A stretch of DNA of 64,000 nucleotides, taken from assembly GCA_021810045.1 (NCBI GenBank), contig JAJZJR010000002.1, positions 62,001 to 126,000 of the forward strand. Reading direction: 5' to 3'. Below are positions 43,232 through 52,247 of the stretch, one piece after another. Both the position numbers and the translations under genes were made by a program. The DNA comes from Thermoplasmata archaeon (GTDB lineage Archaea; Thermoplasmatota; Thermoplasmata; Thermoplasmatales; Thermoplasmataceae). Every line of letters starts with the position of its first letter. The stretch's first letter is position 1. The notes beneath the pieces were generated by a model. The model was not told the DNA's origin. It saw nothing but the letters and a program-made list of their open reading frames with translations, and did not search any database.

Positions 43232-43286
43232 TTCAAAATATGTCAGTTAACCTGTAGTGATATGAAAAATAAAATTTTTGAGGTGG

Positions 43287-44537
43287 TTAGAACCATCCTC
43301 TGTATTTCATTGCATCAGCAACTCTCTTGACAGAAACTGTATATGCAGCTGTTCTTGGGTCAACGTCGTATTTCTTTGCTGCATCTAGCACGGCATGAGT
43401 TGCCTCGGTCATTTTTCTGTCAAGTTTCTGATGAACCTCTTCCTCAGTCCAGTAGTATCCTTCCTGGTTTTGTACCCACTCAAAGTAAGATACAGTAACT
43501 CCACCGGCGTTGGCCAGGAAGTCTGGCAGAAGGAGAACTTTCTTCTTGTGGAAGATCTCATCTGCGTCCGGCGTGGTTGGGCCGTTCGCTAGTTCCAGAA
43601 TTACCTTTGCCTTTATCTTTGATGCATTGTCTGCTCTGAGCTGGTTTTCAATTGCAGCTGGTACAAGAACATCCACACCAAGTTCAAGGAGTTCCTCGTT
43701 TGTTATATTCTTGGCACCGGGGAAGTTCTGAACTGTACCGGTTTTCTTCTTGTGTTCCAGGAGTTTGTTGTAATCAATACCAGACTCGAGGTAAATACCT
43801 CCCTTGGTATCAGATACTGCAACAACCTTTGTCTTGAACAGATCGGTTATTAGTTTGAGGGCAAACTGGCCTGCATTTCCGAATCCCTGAATGGCAGCTG
43901 TTGCCTTTCCAAGATCCATGTTGATTGTTTTTGCGGCCTCTCTTAGAACATACATACCACCTCTGGCTGTTGCATCTCCTCTTCCAAGTGATCCCCAGTT
44001 TTCAAGAGGCTTTCCTGTAATAACACCAGGTGCTGATGTCCTTACAATGGTTTCATATTCATCCATCATCCAGGCCATGATCTGTGGTGTAGTGTAAACA
44101 TCAGGTGCGGGAACGTCAATTTCCGGGCCTATGAAGTCTGCGACTGCTCTTATGTAGCCTCTGCTCAGTCTTTCAAGTTCGCCTTCACTCATTGATTTTG
44201 GATCGCAAATGATACCGCCTTTTCCTCCGCCTAGTGGAAGGTTTGTTATTGCGGTTTTCCATGTCATCCATGCAGAAAGAGCCTTCACTGTTGAAAGAGT
44301 CTCTTCCGGGTGATATCTTATTCCACCCTTTGCAGGTCCACGGGCATTGTTATACCTTACTCTGAATCCTTTGAATACTTTTGTTTCACCGTTGTCCATC
44401 CTTACAGGTATGCTAACCTCAAGGATCGCCTTCGGAGAACTCAAAAGGGCGAGTGCTTGCTTGTCCAGTTTCATAACCTTGGCAGCTTTGTTAAGCTGTT
44501 CCAATGCTATTTCGAACGGATCCAAATTTTCCGGCAT
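43287..44537 (-). CDS. gdhA: Glutamate dehydrogenase
   Basis: Converts glutamate to 2-oxoglutarate and ammonia, a key step for a peptide-degrading heterotroph. The 416-residue hexameric-type enzyme has [12 protein letters not shown] near 69, the catalytic-lysine region [16 protein letters not shown] near 95-110, the proton-shuttle Asp in PAPDVYT near 143 and the nucleotide-binding [12 protein letters not shown] near 219. Length is normal for archaeal GDH. Coenzyme preference cannot be read with certainty. Confidence 0.97.
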   Translation of the reverse strand: MPENLDPFEIALEQLNKAAKVMKLDKQALALLSSPKAILEVSIPVRMDNGETKVFKGFRVRYNNARGPAKGGIRYHPEETLSTVKALSAWMTWKTAITNLPLGGGKGGIICDPKSMSEGELERLSRGYIRAVADFIGPEIDVPAPDVYTTPQIMAWMMDEYETIVRTSAPGVITGKPLENWGSLGRGDATARGGMYVLREAAKTINMDLGKATAAIQGFGNAGQFALKLITDLFKTKVVAVSDTKGGIYLESGIDYNKLLEHKKKTGTVQNFPGAKNITNEELLELGVDVLVPAAIENQLRADNASKIKAKVILELANGPTTPDADEIFHKKKVLLLPDFLANAGGVTVSYFEWVQNQEGYYWTEEEVHQKLDRKMTEATHAVLDAAKKYDVDPRTAAYTVSVKRVADAMKYRGWF

Positions 44538-44678
44538 TTTTTCACCTTATGTCTTAAAATAAGACCGTTAGAGATGCTCGGGTTGTAATTTAACCTTTCA
44601 CGTGAATACTTCGCGTGATCCTTTATATCATGGCAGATTTCAATGAAAGTTTTATAGAATAACTATCAGTACACACTT

Positions 44679-45272
44679 ATGGAAGAATCTGGAGAGAACC
44701 CCACATTTCGCTGGCTCATGATCTTTGGAATCATCGGGCCCATTGTTGCAATAGGCTTTGTGATTATCGACATCCTTGTTTCGCCGTGGTATAGCTGGAG
44801 CAAGAACGCACTGAGTGACTTAGGAGTTCATCCCTATTCTTTTCTCTTTAATGGGGGACTACTTTTTGAGGCAGCTACCAATGTCCTTTTTGTTATCGGA
44901 TTAAAGAAGCTGAGACTCGCCAGCACTCCGGTATCTGTCATGCTAATTGTTTCCGGATTGGCACTTGGCCTGGTGGGGATATTCAATGAACACCATGAAC
45001 CGTTTCACCTCATATTTGCACTTATCTACTTCATCCTGTTTCCCATAGGAATAATAATATTCTCTTTGACAAAGATGACATCTGGGAAAGGATATATCAG
45101 ACCAGTCGGTGTGCTTCTTGCAATAATCGGTCTCGCTTTCATAATAGTTGGAATACTGGAAGATTTCAACACTATCAGCACAGGCCTGGGACTTGGCTTC
45201 TATGAATTCGTTGAAGCTGTCATGATAGGCATATGGCCAATATATACCGGAGCAGTTTTCTTTCGAAAATAA
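44679..45272 (+). CDS. DUF998 family membrane protein
   Basis: A 197-residue integral membrane protein with six hydrophobic segments. The conserved start SWSKNALSDLGVHPYSFLFNGGLL near residues 38-61 and GIFNEHHEPFHLIFAL near 100-115 are typical of the DUF998 family (archaeal and bacterial, no biochemical role established). It is divergent from gdhA with about 140 nt between them. Confidence 0.82.
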   Translation: MEESGENPTFRWLMIFGIIGPIVAIGFVIIDILVSPWYSWSKNALSDLGVHPYSFLFNGGLLFEAATNVLFVIGLKKLRLASTPVSVMLIVSGLALGLVGIFNEHHEPFHLIFALIYFILFPIGIIIFSLTKMTSGKGYIRPVGVLLAIIGLAFIIVGILEDFNTISTGLGLGFYEFVEAVMIGIWPIYTGAVFFRK

Positions 45273-45278
45273 GTATGG

Positions 45279-45312
45279 GATGGGTGATGAAAAGCCTTAA
45301 TTATCACCCATC
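45279..45312. terminator. Inverted repeat after the DUF998 gene
   Basis: GATGGGTGAT (45279-45288) and ATCACCCATC (45303-45312) form a 10-bp perfect stem with a 14-nt loop, 7 nt after the DUF998 stop and 40 nt before the pcn ATG. It could end the first transcript or lie in the pcn promoter region. Confidence 0.5.
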
Positions 45313-45351
45313 TGATTATCTCTGGCTTAGTTGAATCGATTGGTGTAAATT

Positions 45352-46098
45352 ATGCTGAGACTTACTATATCCGTTAAAAATCTCAAAGAAATTGCAGATC
45401 TTCTGAACACTGTAGTGACAGAAGCAAAATTCAAAATTGATGCCAACGGGATATCCGTTATTGCTGTGGATCCAGCACACGTTGCAATGATTAGCATCAG
45501 TGTACCTAAAGAAGTTTTTTCAGAATTCCAGACAGATGGAGAAGAGGAGATTGCGCTTGACGTGGAAAGACTGAAGTCTGTCATAAGGCTTGCAAACAGC
45601 AGCGATCTGGTGTCCCTTGCAAAAGAAAAGGAGAAACTGAAATTTGAAATAAACAATATTGTGAAGAGCATTTCTCTGCTTGACAACAGCACAGTAACAA
45701 CCCCAAGAATCCCCCAGATAAACTCGGAGTTTTATGTTGTACTGGGCAAGACTGAACTTGAAAGGGGATTGAAAGCTGCAGAAGACGTTTCTGATTCAAT
45801 CAAATTCAGCCTTTCATCAGAGGATTTCAGGGCAAGATCAATGTCGGATTCCGAGGAATCAGAAATGATACTGACAAAAGATATGATCAAGGAACTTCAG
45901 TGTTCAACACCCATAAAGAGTTCGTACCCGTTAGAATACCTGCTGAAACTTGTTAAATCTCTCGCATCGTCTGATGAACTCAAACTCAGTTTCAAGGATG
46001 ATTACCCCCTTACCATTGAATTCAGCTTTGGTCAGGGTAAAACAAACCCGAACGCAATAAAGGGATCATTCCTTCTGGCACCCAGAATGGAACAGTGA
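45352..46098 (+). CDS. pcn: DNA polymerase sliding clamp PCNA
   Basis: A 248-residue archaeal PCNA that encircles DNA as a trimer and tethers polymerase and repair enzymes. Two similar halves are seen: the first with LKEIADLLNTVVTEAKFKI and ISVIAVDPAHVAMISISV, the interdomain connector near 115-130 and the second with LERGLKAAEDVSDSIKFSL. The C-terminal MEQ end and PIKSSYPLEYLLKLVKS near 187 fit the family. It is the only PCNA in the window. Confidence 0.97.
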   Translation: MLRLTISVKNLKEIADLLNTVVTEAKFKIDANGISVIAVDPAHVAMISISVPKEVFSEFQTDGEEEIALDVERLKSVIRLANSSDLVSLAKEKEKLKFEINNIVKSISLLDNSTVTTPRIPQINSEFYVVLGKTELERGLKAAEDVSDSIKFSLSSEDFRARSMSDSEESEMILTKDMIKELQCSTPIKSSYPLEYLLKLVKSLASSDELKLSFKDDYPLTIEFSFGQGKTNPNAIKGSFLLAPRMEQ

Positions 46099-46104
46099 AA
46101 TCTT

Positions 46105-46124
46105 CCCCGGCCTAACGGACGGGG
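46105..46124. repeat. GC-rich hairpin directly after pcn, IS605-end-like
   Basis: CCCCGGCC-TAAC-GGACGGGG forms a stem of seven pairs with one G-A mismatch and a TAAC loop, followed by CTTTCTCGC, starting 6 nt after the pcn stop. It may serve as the pcn terminator. The sequence also recalls the GC-rich terminal hairpins found at ends of IS200/IS605 elements, but no transposase gene is attached. Confidence 0.5.
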
Positions 46125-46155
46125 CTTTCTCGCTCGGCTTTTGGTAATCACACCT

Positions 46156-46701
46156 TTATTCTTTATTCTCAAAATCGTATGCCATCAGAACTTCATCGGC
46201 ATATTTCCCATTGATTTTTGCAATGTTTCTGTGACAGCCTTCAATATGGAAACCGAATTTGTTGTAAAGTGCAAGTGCCCCGATATTTGTGCTCCAGACA
46301 CCAAGTACGATTTTTCTTATGCCTGGTGTCTCCCGGGCCCAGTTCATCACATATTCCAGCATAGCGGAGCCCATTCCGTCTCCCCTGTATTCTTTCAATA
46401 GCCACATTCCCAGTTCCAGCACGTGGAAAGTCTTCGGAGACTTTGAGTACTTGTTGAGAACAATTCCGCCTGTGAGTTTGCCATGGTATTCAGCAACACA
46501 GAACAGGTGATTGGCACCATTGTCCTTCCAGCGTTCCGTCCATACATTCTTGATGTCGGGCGCCACTTCCTCGGTATTCAGGTATAATTTCTCGGATGCA
46601 ACCGAAGCAAAAGTCATAATGGATTCATCGTAGTCATCGGGTGTTGCCAGGCGAACTTTAAATTTCTGCCCGTCTTTCGTTTTGTAGATTTTAGGATCCA
46701 T
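46156..46701 (-). CDS. GNAT-family acetyltransferase
   Basis: A 181-residue N-acetyltransferase: an N-terminal KVRLATPDDYDESIMTF, GGIVLNKYSKSP near 78, the acetyl-CoA-binding LLKEYRGDGMGSAMLEYVMNW near 95-115 and VWSTNIGALALYNKFGFHIEG near 135-155. The R-G-D-G-M-G pyrophosphate loop is canonical. The substrate is unknown. It is convergent with pcn and next to tRNA-Arg. Confidence 0.9.
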   Translation of the reverse strand: MDPKIYKTKDGQKFKVRLATPDDYDESIMTFASVASEKLYLNTEEVAPDIKNVWTERWKDNGANHLFCVAEYHGKLTGGIVLNKYSKSPKTFHVLELGMWLLKEYRGDGMGSAMLEYVMNWARETPGIRKIVLGVWSTNIGALALYNKFGFHIEGCHRNIAKINGKYADEVLMAYDFENKE

Positions 46702-46758
46702 TAATGTAGTTAATTCAGTGTCTGAATAATAATGTTTATCAACTGCACAAGTTAAAAA

Positions 46759-46833
46759 CGGGCGGAGAGGGATTCGGACCCCCGACCTGCAGCTTAGGAG
46801 GCTGCTGCCATATCCTGACTAGGCCACCCGCCC
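46759..46833 (-). tRNA. tRNA-Arg (anticodon CCT)
   Basis: On the minus strand GGGCGGG (5') pairs with TCCGCCC (one G-T wobble), discriminator G. The anticodon stem GCAGC/GCTGC encloses CTCCTAA, giving CCT (codon AGG, heavily used here). The T arm is GGGGG-TCCGAAT-CCCTC with one G-T pair. No intron or CCA. Confidence 0.92.
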
Positions 46834-46989
46834 AATTTGTTAGTCCATAATTCTTAGGTAGTATTTATTTTGAGCCCTAAATTCGGACAGATTTAACATA
46901 ATTATATAGATAGTTATTTCATGAAAATTTAATATTTTTTTCAAACGAAGTTATGAACTTATTTAATATTTGAAATAATACACACTCAA

Positions 46990-47469
46990 ATGATCCTCAA
47001 GGTAGAAGGCACACATAACAGGATTAACTTTTCTGCTGCACATTTCATTCCAACAATTGAGAAATGCTCCAGGATACATGGCCATGATTATTCGGTAGAT
47101 CTTGAAATTGAAGGAGAACCGAAAGATGGAATTCTCATTGATTATGGAATAGTTAAAAGTGCAATTCGAGGACTTGTCGACACTTTTGATCACAAAGTAT
47201 TGCTTCCTGAAAGTTCAAGCATGTCAAAGGTTTCCTGCAATACAAGAGAGTGCATCGTTTCCTATAACGATAAACAATTCAGATTTCCGGTGAGCGATGT
47301 TTACATGCTTGAACGCCCCATTACCTCAAGCGAGATGATTGCAGATTACCTTGCAGAACAGATGAGAATTAAGTTGAGACAATACAAGAATCTCAAGAGG
47401 ATCAAGGTATGTGTTTATGAAGGCCCGGGACAGTGTACCTGCCAGGAGCTGCCATTTAATGACGAATGA
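46990..47469 (+). CDS. queD: QueD / 6-carboxytetrahydropterin synthase
   Basis: Makes 6-carboxy-tetrahydropterin on the way to preQ0, precursor of archaeosine in tRNA. The 159-residue protein has zinc ligands His18 (FSAAHFI), His30 and His32 (RIHGHDY) and catalytic Cys26, with DTFDHKVLLP near 67 holding another active-site His. A Cys-rich C-terminal end (CVYEGPGQCTCQELP) is seen, with the EGP-type substrate-binding Glu. TATA-like TTTAATATTTG lies about 23-33 nt upstream. It overlaps queC by 11 nt. Confidence 0.93.
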   Translation: MILKVEGTHNRINFSAAHFIPTIEKCSRIHGHDYSVDLEIEGEPKDGILIDYGIVKSAIRGLVDTFDHKVLLPESSSMSKVSCNTRECIVSYNDKQFRFPVSDVYMLERPITSSEMIADYLAEQMRIKLRQYKNLKRIKVCVYEGPGQCTCQELPFNDE

Positions 47470-48172
47470 GAAGGCAGTATGTCTCCTTTCAGGCGGACTT
47501 GATTCAGCAACAGTCCTTGCCATTGCCAAATCTAAGGGATATGAATGCCATACCATAAGTTTCAGTTATGGGCAGAGACATGAAAGGGAACTGATTGCTT
47601 CACAAAAAATTGCAGAACGTTTCGGTGTAGACAGGGTGATTTCCCAAATTGATCTAAGGGATATAGCAAAGAGCTCCCTCACCGGTCATGGAGAAGTGCA
47701 GAAAAGAGATGTTCATGAAATAAGTGAGGAGATACCCAACACATATGTGCCTTCAAGAAACATAATATTCCTTTCTATTGCAGCATCATATGCTGAGAGT
47801 ATTGGGGCAAGACATATTTTCATAGGTGCAAATGCCATTGATTATTCCGGATATCCAGACTGCAGACCTTCATTCTATAATGCCTTTGAATATGCACTTA
47901 ATCTGGGAACGAAATCCGGTCTTGAAACCGGATTTAGAATTCACGTGCCTCTTCAGTTTCTTAAAAAATCAGAAATAATTAAACTTGGAACAAAACTCGG
48001 GGTCCCTTATGAATTGACAACCTCGTGCTATGAAGGTGGTGAGGAAGCATGTGGAGAATGCGATTCGTGTATTCTGAGGCTACAGGGATTCATGGAAGCA
48101 GGCCTTTTAGATCCTGTAAAATACAATAAAATTCCTGGATTTTACCAGGAATATCTGGAAAAAAAATATTAG
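47459..48172 (+). CDS. queC: 7-cyano-7-deazaguanine (preQ0) synthase QueC
   Basis: ATP-dependent conversion of CDG to preQ0. From ATG 47459 the 237-residue protein has the PP-loop LLSGGLDSATVLA at 9-21, PSRNIIFLSIAASYAES near 98, GANAIDYSGYPDCRP near 120 and a C-terminal zinc site with four Cys in TSCYEGGEEACGECDSCILR-like order (near 194-212). The frame is open 16 codons further upstream inside queD, but the ATG at 47459 gives the family start. It overlaps mdh by 4 nt, convergently. Confidence 0.95.
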   Translation: MTNEKAVCLLSGGLDSATVLAIAKSKGYECHTISFSYGQRHERELIASQKIAERFGVDRVISQIDLRDIAKSSLTGHGEVQKRDVHEISEEIPNTYVPSRNIIFLSIAASYAESIGARHIFIGANAIDYSGYPDCRPSFYNAFEYALNLGTKSGLETGFRIHVPLQFLKKSEIIKLGTKLGVPYELTTSCYEGGEEACGECDSCILRLQGFMEAGLLDPVKYNKIPGFYQEYLEKKY

Positions 48173-49143
48173 TTTGATGATTTCAGGAAATCGTCTACTT
48201 TCTTGCAACTGGACTTGACTGATTCAAGGGTCTTTTCCCAGAGTGCCTTTTCATCAGCGTTGAAGTCCATATCATATATCTGCTCAACCCCATTCTCTCC
48301 TATTTTAATGGGGAGACCTATAAAGATTCCTTCCGCACCGTAGTGTTTAGCATGGTTTCCTGTAAGATAGGCTGCGCATGGAATGACTCTCTTCTTGTCC
48401 TTTATGATTGATTCTACCATTGCAGTTATGGATACGCCGGGAGCATAGTATGCACTTCCTGTCTTGAGGTAGTTCACGATTTCTCCACCGCCAAACCTCG
48501 TTCTTTTTACAATCTCCTCAATCTTTTCCTTTGAGAGCAATGATGTTATGGGAATCCCCGAAACATTCGAGTATCTGATAAATGGAACCATGTCATCTCC
48601 ATGTCCACCAATGACGAATGCGTTTACATCCTCAACGGAAACAGACAGCTCTTCTGCAAGGAAAGTTCTGAACCTGGAACTGTCAAGTGAACCGCCAAGT
48701 CCCATGATGCTTTCAGGTTTCGTTCCAGATGCCTTCTGGAAAGCGTAAGCCATTATGTCTGCAGGATTGGAAACGATAACTACCTTTGAATTTGGAGAGT
48801 ATTTCTTGACGTTTTTGGCGATTGAAGTCATTATTTCTACATTCTTGTTGAGAAGATCGTCTCTGGACATGCCAGGTTTTCTTGCAAGTCCAGCTGTAAT
48901 CACGATAACATCTGAACCTTCCAGATGCCTGTAGGCTGAAGGATCAGCTGTTGTGAAGCCTTTAACATTAACATCTGCCCCCCAGTGTGGATTTCCTTCG
49001 AAAATATCAAGGGCCTTTCCCTCCGGCACACCGTCAACAACATCAAATAAAAATAGGTCACCAAGTTCTTTCAGGGCCAGAAACTGGGCAACGGATGCTC
49101 CTACATTTCCTGCACCAATAAGTGAAATCTTTTTCCGTACCAT
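48169..49143 (-). CDS. mdh: Malate dehydrogenase
   Basis: A 324-residue LDH-like malate dehydrogenase: NAD-binding LIGAGNVGASVAQFLA at 8-23, VITAGLARKPGMSRDDLL near 81-98 where Arg in the mobile loop marks malate rather than lactate specificity, VSNPADIMAY near 126 and the catalytic His in FVIGGHGDDMVPFI near 174-187. It acts in the citric acid cycle, feeding NADH to respiration. Single gene with a long AT-rich upstream region. Confidence 0.95.
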   Translation of the reverse strand: MVRKKISLIGAGNVGASVAQFLALKELGDLFLFDVVDGVPEGKALDIFEGNPHWGADVNVKGFTTADPSAYRHLEGSDVIVITAGLARKPGMSRDDLLNKNVEIMTSIAKNVKKYSPNSKVVIVSNPADIMAYAFQKASGTKPESIMGLGGSLDSSRFRTFLAEELSVSVEDVNAFVIGGHGDDMVPFIRYSNVSGIPITSLLSKEKIEEIVKRTRFGGGEIVNYLKTGSAYYAPGVSITAMVESIIKDKKRVIPCAAYLTGNHAKHYGAEGIFIGLPIKIGENGVEQIYDMDFNADEKALWEKTLESVKSSCKKVDDFLKSSN

Positions 49144-49496
49144 GGAACAAGGATTGGTGAAACAATCTTAAATGTGTTGGACAATTATTAAAATAATTAT
49201 TAAATCATAATAAGGATTGAGACCAACAGATCCTGCTTAATAACTTCGACCCACAGCAGATTGGCAGAACTAAAATGTTCAAAGCTATATTTAGTAAAGC
49301 CTATAAAAAAAGATATACTGATCTGTATGCAGTCTGACTTGGGAAATCACCCATTAATATCCGTGAGAAAATGATCCGGATAGGACAAACATTAACATTA
49401 AGCGATAATGTTCGACGTTTTTGCAACAATTACGTCATATTACACATCTATCACAATAGTAAAAATTAAATAAAGATCAACTTTAGTTAAAGAGTA
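49144..49496 (+). other. Intergenic region with AT-rich promoters and a small inverted repeat
   Basis: Between the divergent mdh and DUF835 genes. No coding pattern is seen. It contains AACATTA-AGCGA-TAATGTT at 49394-49412, itself preceded by an overlapping AACATTA copy, about 85 nt before the DUF835 gene, and the TATA-like TTAAATAAAG about 30 nt before ATG 49497. The length and the inverted repeat suggest regulation of the downstream pair. Confidence 0.5.
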
Positions 49497-50363
49497 ATGA
49501 TACTGGTTTATGATGGGAGCGGTAAACAGGAAAAACTGTTTAATGATATTATGGCTCCCACGGGAATAGAATATAGAATCCTGAATAAGATTTCAAAGGA
49601 TCTTATTGAAAAAACAAATCCCACTTCCCTAATTTATTATGTAGATGGTGCTATGAATAAGGAAGATGCCAAGCTCTTTATGGAGGAGCATAGAGGGTAT
49701 CTCCTTATCATAATGTCACAGAAGGAGCCGGATCTGGATGAAAAGATCCGTTATACCTCTGAAATGGTTATTCTGGATCCGGGCAATATTGAGGAGACAA
49801 GAAAGCGTCTCAGACAAGCCCTTTCCGGCCATGTGATGAGCAAGCTGAAGACCATTAATGATACTACCATTTATCTCGCAAAAAATGGCCTTTATCCAGG
49901 AAACACTTATTTTACCAAACCTGAATCAACCCCTGTTTTTATGTCAATGCTTATTTCCAACCGCATAAACAAGGATTCCATTCTTGTTGTTTCCCGATTC
50001 AATCTTAAGCTTGAAATGCCTGAAATCCTCAACGACGATAATTTCATCTGGGTAACTGATTCCATGGGGGCTCAGAGAAACAGACCCGTTAATCTTACGT
50101 TTATTGTCGACTCCATAATTAAAAGGATAGCGGAGAACAAGGCGAACATTATTTTTATAGATGTATTTGATTTACTCATAGTTTACCACTCGTTCTATGA
50201 TGTGGCCAGATCCTTCGAACAGATCAAGAGCGTAGCTCTGGAAAGGAATTCCTACCTCGTTCTTGTGTTTGGAGAAGGTTCAATGGATCACATACAGTTT
50301 GGGCAGATTACCAGATACTGTCTGAACTGGAACAGGGATGCGGTGACTGACTTAGAGGAATGA
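49497..50363 (+). CDS. DUF835 domain protein
   Basis: A 288-residue soluble protein. The C-terminal 150 residues follow the DUF835 pattern of euryarchaeal signalling proteins: SILVVSRFNLKLEMPE, IWVTDSMGAQRNRPVNLTFI near 185-205, NIIFIDVFDLLIVYHSFYDV near 222-241 and YLVLVFGEGSMD near 258. The N-terminal 120 residues (MILVYDGSGKQEKLF ...) look like an alpha/beta domain, perhaps a degenerate receiver, without a phosphoacceptor motif I can confirm. It is 4 nt upstream of an ATPase gene, so both probably work together. Confidence 0.75.
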   Translation: MILVYDGSGKQEKLFNDIMAPTGIEYRILNKISKDLIEKTNPTSLIYYVDGAMNKEDAKLFMEEHRGYLLIIMSQKEPDLDEKIRYTSEMVILDPGNIEETRKRLRQALSGHVMSKLKTINDTTIYLAKNGLYPGNTYFTKPESTPVFMSMLISNRINKDSILVVSRFNLKLEMPEILNDDNFIWVTDSMGAQRNRPVNLTFIVDSIIKRIAENKANIIFIDVFDLLIVYHSFYDVARSFEQIKSVALERNSYLVLVFGEGSMDHIQFGQITRYCLNWNRDAVTDLEE

Positions 50364-50367
50364 AAAC

Positions 50368-51810
50368 ATGAAGAGAGACGGATTGATCGGCCTTCTGGAC
50401 CAGTTTTTCGATCAACAGTATGGAAGATCTCTCATTATCAAGGGAAAACCTGGAGCCGGAAAGACAACATTTGCTCTTGAATACATGGAGACTATTATGG
50501 AAAAGGTCCCAGTATGCTATCTTTCTGCACGTTTCTCTGACGAATCACTTCAACAGACATACCCCTGGCTCAAAGACGTATCAATAAGAAATCTTTCATC
50601 CTCCCTTAAAGGAGACATAGGTAACGTCAGCACCGAATCACTTCAAAAACTTGAGAGAATGATTGAAGAGGGAAAAGTGTCTAATGGAATGGAAAGTGGC
50701 CTGATTCTGAACATAACAGACCTGTTGCCTGAAGTGAGGGCACTTTATGAGTTTGTGGATTCAAACTATGGAAATGAACCACTGATCGTTATCGACTCTA
50801 TTGAAGCTCTTTCTGAAAAATACGATATAAACAATCTACTGCTCTTCTCGATGATACACTCTGATCTTGTTGAAAAGTCAGGTGCAAAGCTCATCGTTAT
50901 ACTTGAGGCAAAGGAAAACCAGAAACTGGAATATTTTTCAGATGGTGTTATCTCAATGGATTACAGCATTGAAGATGATTTCCTGGTCAGGAAAAGCATT
51001 GTTGAGAAATTGAGAGGAGTTTCCCTTGGAACAACGCCTGTTTACCTTTACTCATTGAATAATGGAAGATTCTCACCTCTGGACCAGAGACAGATTATTT
51101 ATCCGGAAAAGAAAGTAAAAATTGATAAAAAGAGCAAAAGAGAACAGTTCGAGGTCCCACTTGAGTCCGATGAACTGCAGAAACTCACAAAGACCGGTGA
51201 TAATTCTGTTCCCCTGGGTTCAGTGATAATGCTACACAGAAAAGGGAATTCCAATGTGGTGAATGATGTTGTAAACCTTGTCAAAAACAATCTCATCAAA
51301 GATGCAATTTTAGATGGCAGAGGTGTAATAGATGCAACATCAAGCAGTTATGAGACGTCAAGGATACTTGTAAACTCAATGGATTCAGACACCATGAAGC
51401 ATTACATAACTGCGGAAAAATCAAAGAGAGCAAATTCATTCGTCATCAATCTTGAAGGAAAGAGTATAGTTGAGGACTTCCCTAATGATGTTATTGATTT
51501 CTTTATGTCATCTTCGTCCAGACCGGATCTCTATTTCTTCTCTACAGATTTTCTTATGTTCACCTATGGCCCCGATTTCTTTGGGGATCTTGTAAACCTG
51601 ATAAACAGTATCAGACCAACTGGTGCAATTGTCATAATAGCTGATGATGATTATTATGAAAAAATCAGCCATTATTCAAATTTTACAATGCATTTCAAAG
51701 AAGTAAGCGGGTACGCCGTTGTAAACTCGGCACCAAAAGTCTTTTATGTTGCTATACCAGAATTCAGTGGAGAAGGATGGCCTTCTCTGGCAATGCACGA
51801 AATGGTATGA
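50368..51810 (+). CDS. RecA/KaiC-like (GvpD-type) ATPase
   Basis: A 480-residue protein with a RecA-fold ATPase: Walker A IIKGKPGAGKTTFALEYME near 23-41, CYLSARFSDESLQQTYPWL near 50-68, and the Walker B-like strand PLIVIDSIEALSEKY near 138-152. The remaining 250 residues form a second domain with alternating strands and helices (LPLGSVIMLHR-type and VIIADDDYYEKIS near 435). It resembles KaiC/GvpD-type signalling ATPases of euryarchaea. It follows the DUF835 gene by 4 nt. No gas-vesicle genes are near, so the GvpD name is only structural. Confidence 0.78.
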   Translation: MKRDGLIGLLDQFFDQQYGRSLIIKGKPGAGKTTFALEYMETIMEKVPVCYLSARFSDESLQQTYPWLKDVSIRNLSSSLKGDIGNVSTESLQKLERMIEEGKVSNGMESGLILNITDLLPEVRALYEFVDSNYGNEPLIVIDSIEALSEKYDINNLLLFSMIHSDLVEKSGAKLIVILEAKENQKLEYFSDGVISMDYSIEDDFLVRKSIVEKLRGVSLGTTPVYLYSLNNGRFSPLDQRQIIYPEKKVKIDKKSKREQFEVPLESDELQKLTKTGDNSVPLGSVIMLHRKGNSNVVNDVVNLVKNNLIKDAILDGRGVIDATSSSYETSRILVNSMDSDTMKHYITAEKSKRANSFVINLEGKSIVEDFPNDVIDFFMSSSSRPDLYFFSTDFLMFTYGPDFFGDLVNLINSIRPTGAIVIIADDDYYEKISHYSNFTMHFKEVSGYAVVNSAPKVFYVAIPEFSGEGWPSLAMHEMV

Positions 51811-51826
51811 TTGCTTCTGATTTAAT

Positions 51827-52195
51827 TTATTTATCAGATACGTCTAGTATAATTATGTCTCTGATTGCCATCAGGGTGTCCTCATTTTCAATGTCCCTGT
51901 CTTTCAGACTGTGTTCAAGCAATTCCGAGAGCACGTCAAACACTACATCAAAAGAACGTTTGAATGCCCCTTTTATGCTCTTGCCTTCTGTGTCGCAAGT
52001 AACTATGACTCTGTTTCCGGAAACCTCGAATTCAATTGAACCGAGCATCATTTCCTCGTGTCTGTTGGCCATACGGTCTATCACGGCTTCCCTAGCAAGG
52101 TGAAACCTGTTTTTTTCCGTATCAACCGTCTTAAGTAATTCCTGTATTCTCTGAAAGGGAAGTACCATTGTGCCCTGTGAGGTTATTCTAACCAT
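51827..52195 (-). CDS. Hypothetical protein, 122 aa
   Basis: From ATG 52195 the product is MVRITSQGTMVLPFQRIQ..., with two helices, a central strand pair (MLGSIEFEVSGNRVIVTCDT) and an acidic C-terminal helix. An ATG at 52168 is also possible; longer starts would run into hemB. The fold could be an alpha/beta sensor-like domain, but I recognise no family. It is divergent from hemB with the two starts about 52 nt apart and convergent with the ATPase gene. Confidence 0.55.
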   Translation of the reverse strand: MVRITSQGTMVLPFQRIQELLKTVDTEKNRFHLAREAVIDRMANRHEEMMLGSIEFEVSGNRVIVTCDTEGKSIKGAFKRSFDVVFDVLSELLEHSLKDRDIENEDTLMAIRDIIILDVSDK

Positions 52196-52247
52196 ATTAT
52201 CAAGACCCTGCTCAATAAGTTTAATTGCGGGAGGCAATTTATGCTTT

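Noticed and set aside
47411-47458. Upstream start for queC inside queD
   Set aside because: The extra 16 residues (FMKARDSVPARSC) are a frame-shifted reading of queD; ATG 47459 gives the family N-terminus.
50368-51810. Interpretation as gas-vesicle regulator gvpD
   Set aside because: Only the ATPase fold is similar; no gvp genes lie near, so the name would overstate the evidence.
52170-52247. N-terminal extension of hemB to the ATG at 52170
   Set aside because: The 26 added residues do not fit the family and would overlap the start of the divergent gene at 52195.
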